A stretch of 42,412 nt of DNA from an uncultured Pseudomonadota bacterium (GTDB taxonomy: Bacteria; Pseudomonadota; Gammaproteobacteria; Burkholderiales; SG8-39): contig CAITSH010000288.1 of the NCBI GenBank assembly GCA_903895005.1, forward strand, positions 1 to 42,412, in the 5' to 3' direction. Under the pieces are notes generated by a model. It saw only the letters and a list, made by a program, of their open reading frames with translations. It was not told where the DNA came from and searched no databases. The translations under genes were made by a program, and so were the position numbers. Below are positions 1 through 8,546 of the stretch, one piece after another (within the stretch, counting starts at the first letter, position 1; every line of letters begins with the position of its first letter).

Positions 1-33
1 AGCGGCGAGGCCGATGAGGAGCGTTGTTGGCAT
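1..33 (-). CDS. 5' end of a gene running off the left edge
   Basis: An ATG on the minus strand at 33-31 opens a frame that stays open for the 11 codons to the window edge, reading MPTTLLIGLAA. This short hydrophobic start would suit a signal peptide or membrane segment. It lies divergent from glyA and about 110 bases from the glyA promoter candidate. The upstream bases (AAAGAACACC) give only a weak ribosome site. Too little is visible to assign a family, and the call rests mainly on position and the open frame. Confidence 0.4.
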   Translation of the reverse strand, partial: MPTTLLIGLAA

Positions 34-121
34 GGTGTTCTTTCTTGAAACGAAATCGGAAGAGGGATCTCCACACCCTGATTGCGACCGCGGGCAGATT
101 ACGCGCAGTCATTGTCGTTTC

Positions 122-149
122 TTGCCGGGCAAAGTAGCGCCAATATAAT
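122..149 (+). promoter_or_regulatory. Sigma-70-like promoter for glyA
   Basis: A perfect -10 hexamer TATAAT (144-149) is preceded after 16 bases by TTGCCG (122-127), which matches the -35 consensus at four of six positions. It points toward glyA, with a start site near 156. It is the best promoter match in the left part of the window, but no transcript evidence is available. Confidence 0.5.
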
Positions 150-242
150 TCGCAGGCACGCGATGCGGAGGCAAGCCTCACGCCTGGCTGGCGCCGGGCA
201 AGCGTTTCCGCATCCTGCGGAACATGAGGAGGACGTGGTAAA

Positions 243-275
243 ATGCTGATTATTCGACGATTGGGTGGCGTTTAG
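243..275 (+). other. Possible leader peptide in the glyA 5' UTR
   Basis: ATG at 243 follows AGGAGG by 10 bases and reads MLIIRRLGGV before a TAG at 273-275. It lies between the glyA promoter candidate and the glyA start. The spacing is slightly long and the peptide is not known to me, so chance is a real alternative. Confidence 0.2.
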
Positions 276-383
276 TTGTTTTCGGGACGTCACTTGAGCG
301 TTTGTTTTGGCCTTATCGATGGCGGATTGAATGGTCTTGGCCTTGATCCGCCGCAAATCACCCGCCGCAAGGACACGCGTCAT

Positions 384-1631
384 ATGTTTGATCTGAAACA
401 GACCCTCGCACAGGCTGATCCCGAAGTTTGGGCCGCCGTGAACGCTGAAAACCAGCGCCAGGAAGACCATATCGAGCTCATCGCCTCGGAAAACTACGTC
501 AGTACTGCGGTGTTGAAGGCCCAGGGCTCGCAGCTCACCAACAAGTACGCAGAGGGCTATCCGGGCAAGCGTTACTACGGCGGCTGCGAGTTCGTCGACG
601 TTGCCGAGAAACTGGCGATTGACCGCGTTAAGACGCTGTTCGGCGCCGAGGCCGCCTCTGTCCAGCCCAACTCCGGCTCGCAGGCCAACCAGGCGGTGTT
701 CTTTGCAATGCTCAAGCCGGGCGACACCTTTCTGGGCATGTCGCTCGCGATGGGCGGCCACCTCACCCACGGCTCCGCGGTGAACATGAGCGGCAAGTGG
801 TTCAACGTGTTGAGCTACGGTCTCAATGCCAAGGAAGAAATCGACTACGACGCGATGGAAGCCCTTGCGCGCGAGAAAAAGCCCAAGCTGATCCTCGCCG
901 GTGCCTCGGCGTATGCGCTGCGAATCGATTTTGAGCGCATGGCACGTCTTGCCAGGGAAGTGGGCGCCTATTTCATGGTGGACATGGCGCACTATGCCGG
1001 GCTTGTTGCCGCCGGCGAATACCCCAACCCGGTCGGCGTTGCCGACTTTGTCACCAGCACGACGCACAAGACCCTGCGCGGCCCGCGCGGCGGCATCATC
1101 CTGATGAAGGCCGAACACGAAAAGGCCATTAACTCGGCGATATTCCCGGGCATCCAGGGCGGCCCGCTGATGCACGTGATCGCCGCCAAGGCCATCGCGT
1201 TCGGCGAGGCGCTGCGTCCGGAATTCAAGTCCTACCAGAAACAGGTCGTAATCAATGCCCGCGTGATGGCCGAGACGCTCGCCAAGCGCGGCTTGCGCAT
1301 TGTGTCCGGGCGCACCGAAAGCCATGTCTTCCTGCTCGACTTGCAGGCGAAAAACATCACCGGCAAGGACGCGGAGGCCGCGCTGGGGCTCGCGCACATC
1401 ACCGTCAATAAGAACGCCATTCCGAACGATCCGCAAAAGCCCTTCGTGACCAGCGGCATCCGCATCGGCTCGCCGGCCATGACCACACGCGGTTTCGGCG
1501 AAACCGAGGCGGTGAAGGTGGCGGACCTCATCGCCGACGTGCTCGATGCGCCGGCGGACGAGGGCAATCTTGCGCGTGTGCGCGCCGGCGTGTCCGCGTT
1601 GTGCAACGCATTTCCCGTCTACCGGGGCTGA
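384..1631 (+). CDS. glyA: Serine hydroxymethyltransferase
   Basis: This 415-residue cytosolic PLP enzyme interconverts serine plus tetrahydrofolate with glycine plus 5,10-methylene-THF and feeds the one-carbon pool. The sequence has the family N-terminus with the ELIASENY motif (residues 31-38), the PNSGSQAN segment near 95, a VDMAHYAG motif (199-206) and the PLP-binding lysine in [12 protein letters not shown] at Lys229. The length is typical. I chose the ATG at 384 because [10 protein letters not shown] is the usual start; a longer frame beginning at 276 has no family support. nrdR follows after 9 bases, which suggests cotranscription. A minor oddity is GASAYA where many homologues have GFSAYS. 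Confidence 0.98.
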   Translation: MFDLKQTLAQADPEVWAAVNAENQRQEDHIELIASENYVSTAVLKAQGSQLTNKYAEGYPGKRYYGGCEFVDVAEKLAIDRVKTLFGAEAASVQPNSGSQANQAVFFAMLKPGDTFLGMSLAMGGHLTHGSAVNMSGKWFNVLSYGLNAKEEIDYDAMEALAREKKPKLILAGASAYALRIDFERMARLAREVGAYFMVDMAHYAGLVAAGEYPNPVGVADFVTSTTHKTLRGPRGGIILMKAEHEKAINSAIFPGIQGGPLMHVIAAKAIAFGEALRPEFKSYQKQVVINARVMAETLAKRGLRIVSGRTESHVFLLDLQAKNITGKDAEAALGLAHITVNKNAIPNDPQKPFVTSGIRIGSPAMTTRGFGETEAVKVADLIADVLDAPADEGNLARVRAGVSALCNAFPVYRG

Positions 1632-1640
1632 GGCGCCGCG

Positions 1641-2111
1641 ATGAAATGCCCTTACTGCAAGGCCGATGACACCTCGGTCATCGACTCGCGCCTGTCCGAG
1701 GACGGTGACAGCGTGCGACGCCGCCGCGAGTGCGGCGATTGCAGCAAGCGCTTTACCACCTACGAGCGCGTCGAATTGTCGATGCCGATGGTGGTGAAAT
1801 CCAACGGATATCGCATCGCCTACGACCGCGAGCGCATGCGCACCGGGTTCATGCGCGCACTGCACAAGCGGCCGGTGCCCACGCCTGCCGTGGATGAGGC
1901 CATCGCCCGCGTCGAGCAACGCATACTCGCGCTGGGCGAGCGCGAGGTCAAAAGCCGCGTCATCGGCGAAATGGTGATGCGCGAGCTCAAGAAAATGGAC
2001 GATGTCGCTTATATCCGGTTTGCCTCCGTGTACGAGGACTTCCAGCGCGTCGATGATTTTCGCGACGTTATCGCGCAGGTGCGCAAGCCCGGCGCCAAAC
2101 GCATACGCTGA
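1641..2111 (+). CDS. nrdR: Transcriptional repressor NrdR
   Basis: This 156-residue regulator represses ribonucleotide reductase genes by binding NrdR boxes. An N-terminal zinc ribbon uses Cys3, Cys6, Cys31 and Cys34 (MKCPYCK and CGDCSKRF), and an ATP-cone domain at about 49-139 senses ATP or dATP. The RRRRECG stretch (26-32) is the family hallmark. The length matches the family. The gene starts 9 bases after glyA and precedes ribD, an arrangement common in beta- and gammaproteobacteria. No NrdR box was found inside the window. Confidence 0.97.
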   Translation: MKCPYCKADDTSVIDSRLSEDGDSVRRRRECGDCSKRFTTYERVELSMPMVVKSNGYRIAYDRERMRTGFMRALHKRPVPTPAVDEAIARVEQRILALGEREVKSRVIGEMVMRELKKMDDVAYIRFASVYEDFQRVDDFRDVIAQVRKPGAKRIR

Positions 2112-2221
2112 TTGCAGGGGCGCGTCGGCGCCGGTGCGCTCAAGCCGCGCCTGGGTTCATGTGTCCTGCTTTTTCCGTTCAATGAGCGCCATCATTTTCA
2201 TTACAACCCAATGATTGTCCA

Positions 2222-3331
2222 ATGATTGCCGAAGGTAATTTTTCCGCGGTCGACCGCGGCCACATGGCCGACGCGCTGGCCCTGGCCGAAAAAGGCCTCT
2301 GGACCACCAGTCCCAATCCGCGCGTGGGCTGCGTCATTGTCAATGACGGAGAAGTCATCGGGCGCGGTTGGCATGAAAAAGCCGGGGGGCCGCACGCCGA
2401 GGTCCATGCGCTGCGCGAAGCGGGTGCGCGCGCGGCGGGGGCCACCGTCTATGTGACCCTCGAACCCTGCAATCATCACGGCCGCACGCCGCCTTGCTCC
2501 GATGCGCTGATCGCCGCCAGACCGGCGCGCGTGGTGGCCGCGATGCAGGATCCCAATCCGCAGGTGGCGGGCACCGGGTTCGCGAAATTGCGCGCGGCGG
2601 GCATCGCAGTCGAGAGCGGGCTGATGCAGGACGAGGCGGCGGAACTTAACATTGGTTTTATCGCGCGCATGACGCGCGGACGGCCCTGGTTGCGCATGAA
2701 AATCGCCGCCACGCTGGACGGGCGCACCGCGCTGGCGAACGGGCAGAGCCAGTGGATCACCGGCGCCGAGGCACGCCGCGATGGCCACGCCTGGCGCGCC
2801 CGCGCTTGCGCGTTGCTGACCGGCATAGGCACGGTGCGCGATGACGACCCGCAGCTCACGGTGCGCGATGTTGCGACCACGCGCCAGCCGCTGCGCGTGG
2901 TGGTCGATTCGAAGCTGCAGATTGCACCCACCGCGCGCATTCTTGAAAAATGCGTGGAGGGCGGCGGCCTGCTGGTGGTGAGCGCCATCGACGACCGCGA
3001 AAAAATCAAGGCCCTCGCCAATCGCGGCGCCGAGGTGGTGGTGCTCGCCAACCCGCAGGGCAAGACCGACCTTGAAGCCATCATGCGCGAACTGGCGCGT
3101 CGCGGCATCAACGAAGTGCACGCAGAGTCGGGCAGCAAGCTCAATGGTTCCTTGATCGCGGCCGGCATCGTTGACGAGTTGCTGCTGTATTACGCTCCAA
3201 GCCTGCTTGGCGACGCGGCGCGTGGCATGTTCAACCTGCCTGAGTTTGCGTCACTCGATCAAAAAATCGCCCTGCGTTTCCATGACGTGCGCAAAATCGG
3301 CGCGGATCTGCGTGTGCTCGCGCGAATCTAG
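2222..3331 (+). CDS. ribD: Bifunctional riboflavin biosynthesis deaminase/reductase RibD
   Basis: This 369-residue enzyme carries out two consecutive riboflavin steps: deamination of the pyrimidine made from GTP, then NADPH-dependent reduction of the ribosyl side chain. The N-terminal deaminase domain (about 15-150) carries the zinc motif HAE at 58-60 and EPCNHHGRTPPC at 81-92. The reductase domain (about 150-366) begins with RPWLRMKIAATLDGRTA. ATG at 2222 is the first in-frame start, but an internal ATG at 2264 (MADALALAEKG) matches the usual beginning more closely, so the true start is uncertain. It follows nrdR by 110 bases. A palindromic repeat lies 22 bases after its stop. Confidence 0.96.
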   Translation: MIAEGNFSAVDRGHMADALALAEKGLWTTSPNPRVGCVIVNDGEVIGRGWHEKAGGPHAEVHALREAGARAAGATVYVTLEPCNHHGRTPPCSDALIAARPARVVAAMQDPNPQVAGTGFAKLRAAGIAVESGLMQDEAAELNIGFIARMTRGRPWLRMKIAATLDGRTALANGQSQWITGAEARRDGHAWRARACALLTGIGTVRDDDPQLTVRDVATTRQPLRVVVDSKLQIAPTARILEKCVEGGGLLVVSAIDDREKIKALANRGAEVVVLANPQGKTDLEAIMRELARRGINEVHAESGSKLNGSLIAAGIVDELLLYYAPSLLGDAARGMFNLPEFASLDQKIALRFHDVRKIGADLRVLARI

Positions 3332-3353
3332 TCCCGGCTTTTTTTCTGATTAA

Positions 3354-3392
3354 CAGGCTGGAAAGCCATACCTGGCGCGGGTTTCCAGCCTG
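3354..3392. repeat. Dispersed palindrome, copy 1 (after ribD)
   Basis: The arms CAGGCTGGAAA and TTTCCAGCCTG (11 bp, perfect) enclose 17 bases. It lies 22 bases after the ribD stop. It belongs to a family of six copies in this window, all with exactly 17 bases between the AAA and TTT. It may form a 3' stem-loop on either strand. No clear T-tract follows on the plus strand. Confidence 0.75.
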
Positions 3393-3450
3393 CGCCTCTT
3401 TTGCGCCGGCGCATCGCCGCGGCCAGTACCCTCCGGTAGAATACACCCCC

Positions 3451-4323
3451 ATGCGAAGCAAACTGTTTGTCCCGGGCTCCCGTCCCGACTTTTTCGCCAA
3501 GGCCCTTGCCGGGGCCGCCGACGCGATTTCGATTGATCTTGAGGACGCGGTGGATCCGTCGCGCAAAGCCGAGGCGCGCGAGGCGGTCCGCCTGTTTCTT
3601 GCCTCGCCCGAAGCAGCGGCTTCGAACAAGCTGCTGATCGTGCGCGTGAACGGACTTGCCACGCCTTACTTTGAAGAGGATGTGCGCGCTGTGGTGTCCC
3701 CGCGCCTCAACCTGCTTAACCTGCCCAAGCCCGAGTCGGCCGACGATGTACGCGCCGCGGTCGCCGCACTTACCCGCGCCGAAGCGGCGCAGGGTCTGGA
3801 CGGGTCCATCGGCATTCTTGCCAACATCGAATCGCCGCGGGGCCTGCGCAGTGCGGCGGCCATTGCCACCGCGGATAAGCGGGTGCTTGGCCTCCAGCTT
3901 GGTTTCGGCGACCTCCTGGAACCCCTGTCCATTGAACGCTACAACCCGGCCGCCATCCAGCAGGTGCAACTCGATGTGCGCATTGCCGCAGGCGAGGCGG
4001 GCATCTGGGCGTATGACGCGGCCTGGGCCGCCATTGCCGACCCGGAAGGTTACAAGCGCGAAGCCGAGGCGGCGCGTCGTCTTGGCTATATCGGCAAGAG
4101 CTGCGTCCACCCGAGCCAGGTGGCACTGGCCAACGATGTGTTCCGTCCGAGCGACGAGGACATCGCGGCGGCGGTGCGCGTGCTCGACGCCTGGCACAAG
4201 GCCGAGAAGGACGGTGTCGGTGCCATCATGGTCGACGGGCGCATGATCGACGCGCCCTTTGCGCAGCGTGCCGCAGCCATCGTGGCGGTGGCGCGACGCT
4301 TCGGGCTGCTTCCGGGGCACTGA
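3451..4323 (+). CDS. HpcH/HpaI aldolase (CitE-like) family CoA-ester lyase
   Basis: This 290-residue TIM-barrel lyase belongs to the group containing citrate lyase beta subunit, malyl-CoA lyase and citramalyl-CoA lyase, which cleave 3-hydroxyacyl-CoA esters by retro-aldol or Claisen chemistry with a divalent metal. The start MRSKLFVPGSRPDFFAKAL and the segment SIDLEDAVDPSRK (about 28-40) are characteristic. So are the IESPRGL motif, the GFGDL motif and the late GKSCVHPSQV motif near the C-terminus. The family is clear and the substrate is not. A class III CoA-transferase follows after 101 bases, so a CoA activation then cleavage pair is plausible. Confidence 0.85.
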   Translation: MRSKLFVPGSRPDFFAKALAGAADAISIDLEDAVDPSRKAEAREAVRLFLASPEAAASNKLLIVRVNGLATPYFEEDVRAVVSPRLNLLNLPKPESADDVRAAVAALTRAEAAQGLDGSIGILANIESPRGLRSAAAIATADKRVLGLQLGFGDLLEPLSIERYNPAAIQQVQLDVRIAAGEAGIWAYDAAWAAIADPEGYKREAEAARRLGYIGKSCVHPSQVALANDVFRPSDEDIAAAVRVLDAWHKAEKDGVGAIMVDGRMIDAPFAQRAAAIVAVARRFGLLPGH

Positions 4324-4424
4324 CCGGCGGCGGCCTTTGCAGAGGCCGGGTGCCAGGGGGCATGGTCATGCGCCATAAGCAAATCCAACGTGCGTGAATC
4401 GGGAATGCAGGGGGAGGGGGACGC

Positions 4425-5660
4425 ATGGGTTTGAAACCGAAACAGCGTGACTACACGCCCGGTAAGCCTGGCGCGCTAGACGGCGTGCGCGTGCTCGATC
4501 TGTCGCGTCTGGTCGCCGGTAACACGCTGACGCAGGTGCTCGCGGATTTTGGCGCCGAGGTGATCAAGGTCGAGCCGCCTGCAGGTGACACACTGCGTGC
4601 CTGGAAGGTCGACGGCGTGGACACCAACTGGAAGCTCTACGCACGCAACAAAAAAAGTCTCGGTCTTGATCTGAAAATGCCGCAGGCGCGCACGTTGCTG
4701 CTCGACCTTGTGCCCTCGGCCGCCATGCTGGTCGAGAGCTTTCGACCCGGCGTGCTTGAGGAAATGGGCTTGTCGCCGGCGGTGTTGCATGCACGCAATC
4801 CGGGACTGGTGATCGTGCGCATTTCGGGTTGGGGGCAGGAGGGGCCTTACCGGCGCCGCCCGGGTTTTGGCACGCTGGTCGAGGGCATGTCCGGGTTTGC
4901 GTCGATGAACGGCTTTGCCGATCGCGAACCGGTGCTGCCGCCGATGTATCTCGCCGACACCATGGCCGGGCTTTACGGCGCATCCGGTGCGATGATCGCC
5001 CTGCGCGAGGTCGAGCAAAACGGCGGCCGCGGCCAGGTGATAGACCTGCCCCTGCTCGACCCCTTGTTTGCGGTGCTCGGTCCGCAGGCGGCCAACTTCA
5101 GGCTGACCGGCGAGATCAAGCCGCGGGTGGGCAGCGGATCGACCAACTCGGGCCCGCGCAACGCCTACCGTTGCAGCGACGGCAAGTACGTCGGCCTGTC
5201 GGCTTCAACGCAAAAAATGGCGCAACGCCTGTTTCAATCGATCGGGCGCGCCGAGTTGTTCGACGATCCGCGCTACAGCACCAATGCCGCGCGCGTAAAG
5301 CATGCGGCGGAGCTCGATGCCATCCTCGGCGAATTCATTGCCACGCGCACCCAGGCCGGGAACGTGGCGTTTTTCGAAAAAGCCGAGGTCACCATAGGCC
5401 CGATTTACGACATCGCGCAGATTCTCGAGGACCCGCACGTCATCGAGCGCGAACTCGTTGCCGATTATCCGGATGCCGACATGGGCGCCTTTCCCATGCA
5501 TCACGTGGTGCCGCGCCTCGCCGGAACGCCAGGCAGCATACGCACGCCGGCACCCGCGATCGGCGAACACAATCGCGCGCTGCTCGCCGAGATTGGCGTC
5601 GACGCCGCCTCCTACGCAGGCTTGCTTGCGGCGGGCATCGCCTGCGAGGGCGGCGGCTGA
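4425..5660 (+). CDS. CaiB/BaiF family (class III) CoA-transferase
   Basis: This 411-residue enzyme should move CoA from a donor ester to a carboxylic acid. The family hallmark GVRVLDLSRLVAGN occurs at about 20-33, followed by GAEVIKVEPP (43-52) and ARNKKSLGLDLK (73-84). The catalytic aspartate is most likely Asp178 in MYLADTMAGLYGA. It is full length. The acid substrate cannot be read from sequence. The preceding CitE-like lyase suggests that the two process one branched or hydroxylated dicarboxylate, as the itaconate and mesaconate routes pair a CoA-transferase with a citramalyl-CoA lyase, but that is inference. Confidence 0.88.
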   Translation: MGLKPKQRDYTPGKPGALDGVRVLDLSRLVAGNTLTQVLADFGAEVIKVEPPAGDTLRAWKVDGVDTNWKLYARNKKSLGLDLKMPQARTLLLDLVPSAAMLVESFRPGVLEEMGLSPAVLHARNPGLVIVRISGWGQEGPYRRRPGFGTLVEGMSGFASMNGFADREPVLPPMYLADTMAGLYGASGAMIALREVEQNGGRGQVIDLPLLDPLFAVLGPQAANFRLTGEIKPRVGSGSTNSGPRNAYRCSDGKYVGLSASTQKMAQRLFQSIGRAELFDDPRYSTNAARVKHAAELDAILGEFIATRTQAGNVAFFEKAEVTIGPIYDIAQILEDPHVIERELVADYPDADMGAFPMHHVVPRLAGTPGSIRTPAPAIGEHNRALLAEIGVDAASYAGLLAAGIACEGGG

Positions 5661-5802
5661 TGTTGCACCGCACGGCCTTGCCGCGAGGCTCCAGTGTGGA
5701 TGATGCCTTCGCGCCCATCACCCGCCCTGACCGCCGCACCGGCCCGCAACGCGCAATATAGTGCCGCTTTTGCGGTGCGAGGCAAGCGCATCGGGTCCCC
5801 GT

Positions 5803-5816
5803 TTGATCCAGATCAA
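5803..5816 (+). promoter_or_regulatory. FNR/ANR-type box upstream of ompW
   Basis: TTGAT-CCAG-ATCAA matches the FNR consensus TTGATNNNNATCAA at every defined base. Its centre (5809.5) lies about 41 bases before the start site expected from a -10-like CATACT at 5838-5843, which is the classical spacing for FNR activation. FNR control of ompW is known in Escherichia coli. Confidence 0.75.
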
Positions 5817-5854
5817 GTATGGCGATGTGGTGACCTCCATACTCACACCCGTTA

Positions 5855-5868
5855 GTAAGTGTACTTAC
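5855..5868. promoter_or_regulatory. Small inverted repeat in the ompW leader
   Basis: GTAAGT and ACTTAC form a perfect 6-bp inverted repeat around GT, just downstream of the predicted ompW transcription start. It could be an operator or a short RNA stem. No regulator can be named. Confidence 0.25.
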
Positions 5869-5894
5869 ATAATTTTCACGAAACGGGGAACACC

Positions 5895-6560
5895 ATGAAA
5901 AAGACGATTCTGGCGGGATTGATTGGCGTGATGGGTCTGGCGGCTGCCGGAGCGGTGTCGGCGCAACAGGCTGCAAAGGGCGAAGGGCCGTGGATGATGC
6001 GCGTGCGCGCCGTCAATCTGGACTTTGTCAATAAATCCGAGGCCGGTTCCGGTGCGCTGAATCCGACCAACCTGCCCGCCGATTCGATCCAGGCCAATAA
6101 CAAGGTCATCCCGGAAATCGACTTCAGCTATTTTTTCACCAAGAATTTTGCGCTGGAGCTGATCCTGACGGTGCCGCAAAAGCATGATGTCAAGATCAGC
6201 CAGGGTCCGCTGGCCCAGCCGCTGGGCAGTTTCAAGCACCTGCCGCCGACGCTGACCGCGCAATACCATTTCATCCCCGACGGCGCATTCCGGCCGTATG
6301 TCGGCGCGGGCATCAACTACACCCGGATTTCCAACGTAAGCCTGCAGACCTCCACCGGGACGGTGCTGACACTCGATGACAATAGCGTCGGCGGCGCCCT
6401 TCAGGCGGGCTTTGACGTGCCGATTGGCAAGAGCCTATTCCTGAACTTTGATGTGAAAAAAATCTACATCAGCACCGATGTGAAAATCGGCGGACAAAAG
6501 GTCAGCAGGCTGAACCTTGACCCGCTCGCCATCGGTGTCGGCGTGGGCTGGCGCTTCTGA
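5895..6560 (+). CDS. ompW: OmpW family outer-membrane protein
   Basis: This 221-residue precursor has a signal peptide MKKTILAGLIGVMGLAAAGAVSA cleaved before QQ. The mature part fits the eight-stranded OmpW barrel, which forms a channel for small hydrophobic molecules in the outer membrane. Family features are the early WMMRVRAVNLDF strand, IPEIDFSYFFTKNFALELI, TAQYHF and RPYVGAGINYT segments, and a C-terminal strand ending in WRF, the aromatic terminal residue recognised by the Bam machinery. I chose the ATG at 5895 because the signal peptide starts there. A perfect FNR-type box upstream implies induction under low oxygen. It ends at a strong stem-loop shared with the convergent histidine kinase gene. 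Confidence 0.93.
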   Translation: MKKTILAGLIGVMGLAAAGAVSAQQAAKGEGPWMMRVRAVNLDFVNKSEAGSGALNPTNLPADSIQANNKVIPEIDFSYFFTKNFALELILTVPQKHDVKISQGPLAQPLGSFKHLPPTLTAQYHFIPDGAFRPYVGAGINYTRISNVSLQTSTGTVLTLDDNSVGGALQAGFDVPIGKSLFLNFDVKKIYISTDVKIGGQKVSRLNLDPLAIGVGVGWRF

Positions 6561-6602
6561 TCGATTCTGCCGGGTAAATTTTCCGCAGAGTTTAAGCAAC
6601 AA

Positions 6603-6644
6603 CGCCCGGAAAGCCGCGCCAGTCGCGGATTTCCGGGCGTTTTC
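6603..6644. terminator. Bidirectional stem-loop between ompW and the kinase; dispersed palindrome copy 2
   Basis: CGCCCGGAAA and TTTCCGGGCG form a 10-bp perfect stem around 17 bases, with an inner CCGCG/CGCGG pairing and TTTTC directly after it on the plus strand. This fits an intrinsic terminator for ompW. The same 17-base core spacing recurs in five other intergenic palindromes. It also lies 19 bases past the end of the convergent kinase gene. Confidence 0.7.
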
Positions 6645-6662
6645 GTTGCCGCTTGTATCCGC

Positions 6663-8546
6663 TCAGGCGGCGGGAATCGTGAACGAGAAGGTCGCGCCCC
6701 TTCCGGGCGCGGCATCGGCCCAGATGCGGCCGCCATGCCGGCTGACGATGCGGTGCACGATGGACAGCCCGACACCGGTCCCCTCGAAATCCTTGTCATT
6801 GTGCAGTCGCTGGAACACGCCGAACAGGTTCTTTGCGTGATCCATGTCGAATCCGGCGCCGTTGTCGCGTACAAAGTAGGTGACTTCGTTTGCAGCGTCG
6901 AGGGTAGATCCGATTTCGACGACAGGTGCGTTCGACCTGCTGCTGTATTTGAGCGCGTTAGACAACAGATTGGCATACACCTGCCGCAGCAGGGCGGGGT
7001 CGGCGTTGCAGGCCGGCATCGGCGCCATGATGATGCGTGCACGGTTTTGCTCGGGGAAGTGCAGGTCTTCAAGCAGTCCGGCGACAATCTCGTCCGGGTT
7101 GACCTTGCGACGGTTTATCGGTGTGCGCGACGCCTTGGAAAACTGCAGAAGGTCGTCGAGCATTTGCGACATGCGACCGGCGTTGTTTGAAATGAGGTCG
7201 AGGTAGATCACCGCTTGTCCGGACTCGTGGGCAGCCGCGAGTTCCTCCTTCACCAGCCTGGGGTAGGCCGCCATGGCCCGCAGCGGCGCGCGCAGGTCGT
7301 GCCAGATCGTGTGCGAAAAGGCCTCGAGCTCCCGTATCGCGGCCTGCAGTTCCGCGGTGCGCTCGGCCACGCGCTGTTCAAGTTGCTGGTTGAGCCGGTT
7401 GATTTCCAGTTCCGCCGTCTTGCCCGCGGTAATGTCGCGCATCACACCCAAAAGATAACCTGACACGGATCCGGGCCGGGGCATGAACCTTCCGCGCACG
7501 GCAAGCCAGCCCTCGGTGCCATCGGTGCGGGTGATGCGGAAATCGCAACTGTAGTCGGAGTTCGCGTGCACCGCGTCTGCGCGCGCGGCGAGAAGCGCCG
7601 ACTTGTCCACGGGATGAACCATGTCCAGCAGGTCGGGGTAGGCGCGGCCCGCCGCCGGTCGCGGGCCGAGCAGGCGCTCGACGCCGACGCCCCAGTGCAG
7701 CGTGCCGGCATCGAGGTCCCGTTCCCAGGGGACCACCGCGCCCGCGTCCATGGCAAGGCGCAGGCGTTCCTCGCTATCCTCGAGATTGCGAATTTTTTCC
7801 TTGATCGCGCGGCTCATCGTGTTCATGGACGTGGCGAGGCGCGCGACCTCGTCGCGGCCCGAATCATCGAGCCGGAGGTCGAAGCGGCCGAGCGCCACTT
7901 CTTCGCCCGCCGCCGACACCTCGCGCAGGCGCCGCGTCAGGTGCACCGCGAGCAGGCCTTGTACCAGACCCAGCAAGAGCATGCCCGTGGCGACGATGGC
8001 GAAGTCACGGTCGCGCATGTCATCGCGGTAGGAAAGCAGCTTTTTGGTGGAGATGCCGAAATTGAGGGTGCCGTATTTCTTGCCCTCGTTCTCAATGAGC
8101 ATGAAGGTGTCGTACACCTCATCACTGTCCAGCGCGTTTCGCGACGCGAGCGGCATCGGTGTTTCGGCATTCCAACCGGCAGATGCGACGACAAGGTCGT
8201 CGGCGTTGCGCACCACCAGGTACTGGATGTCATCGTCGCTGCGGGTTTCGCGCAGGCGGTCTGCGAGCGCGGCGTAATCGCGCGCCACCAGCAGCGGAGC
8301 GAGCGCGGAATTGAACAGGGGCTTGAGGCTTTCCACGCGCAGTTTGAACGGCTCCTCGATCGAGCCTTCCAGCAGACTGGCGTTGTGGCTGGTCAGTGCG
8401 GCGAACAAGATGAGTTGTCCTCCGACGGTCAAAAAGAGGAACTTGGTCGCCAGCGAATGTTCCGACAGCCAGGCGAGGGCGCGCGCGATCACCCCGGTCG
8501 TACCCCGGCGCGAGCGAGGGTTGCTCACCGATTCAGTCCGGGCCAT
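6663..8546 (-). CDS. Membrane sensor histidine kinase with HAMP and PAS domains
   Basis: This 627-residue inner-membrane kinase probably senses a periplasmic or membrane signal and phosphorylates an unlinked response regulator. It has one transmembrane helix at about 34-52, a periplasmic region of about 130 residues, and a second helix at about 182-203. A HAMP linker (204-255), a PAS domain (258-375) and a coiled segment follow. The HisKA domain has the phospho-acceptor His416 in WHDLRAPLR. The ATPase domain has N box NLLSNALKYS, G1 DNGAGF, F box VFQRLH and G2 GTGVGLS. The HisKA sequence resembles phytochrome-type kinases. No response regulator gene adjoins it, so its target is unknown. Confidence 0.93.
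   Translation of the reverse strand: MARTESVSNPRSRRGTTGVIARALAWLSEHSLATKFLFLTVGGQLILFAALTSHNASLLEGSIEEPFKLRVESLKPLFNSALAPLLVARDYAALADRLRETRSDDDIQYLVVRNADDLVVASAGWNAETPMPLASRNALDSDEVYDTFMLIENEGKKYGTLNFGISTKKLLSYRDDMRDRDFAIVATGMLLLGLVQGLLAVHLTRRLREVSAAGEEVALGRFDLRLDDSGRDEVARLATSMNTMSRAIKEKIRNLEDSEERLRLAMDAGAVVPWERDLDAGTLHWGVGVERLLGPRPAAGRAYPDLLDMVHPVDKSALLAARADAVHANSDYSCDFRITRTDGTEGWLAVRGRFMPRPGSVSGYLLGVMRDITAGKTAELEINRLNQQLEQRVAERTAELQAAIRELEAFSHTIWHDLRAPLRAMAAYPRLVKEELAAAHESGQAVIYLDLISNNAGRMSQMLDDLLQFSKASRTPINRRKVNPDEIVAGLLEDLHFPEQNRARIIMAPMPACNADPALLRQVYANLLSNALKYSSRSNAPVVEIGSTLDAANEVTYFVRDNGAGFDMDHAKNLFGVFQRLHNDKDFEGTGVGLSIVHRIVSRHGGRIWADAAPGRGATFSFTIPAA

Larger units (their letters stand above)
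34..383. other. 350-base divergent intergenic region and glyA leader
   Basis: No protein gene is evident here. It holds a promoter candidate for glyA (TATAAT at 144-149), a perfect 7-bp hairpin at 206-222 (TTCCGCA, TCC loop, TGCGGAA), and a Shine-Dalgarno-like AGGAGG at about 227-232 followed by a possible 10-codon reading frame at 243-275. The glyA mRNA leader would therefore be about 230 nt. I could not match it to a known riboswitch. Confidence 0.5.

Noticed and set aside
150..383. Glycine or tetrahydrofolate riboswitch in the glyA leader
   Set aside because: I could not find the conserved core of either class by eye; only a single small hairpin is clear. A covariance-model search would decide.
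99..1919. A 606-codon open frame antisense to glyA and nrdR
   Set aside because: It is the reverse-frame shadow of GC-rich codons; it has no recognisable domain and overlaps two certain genes.
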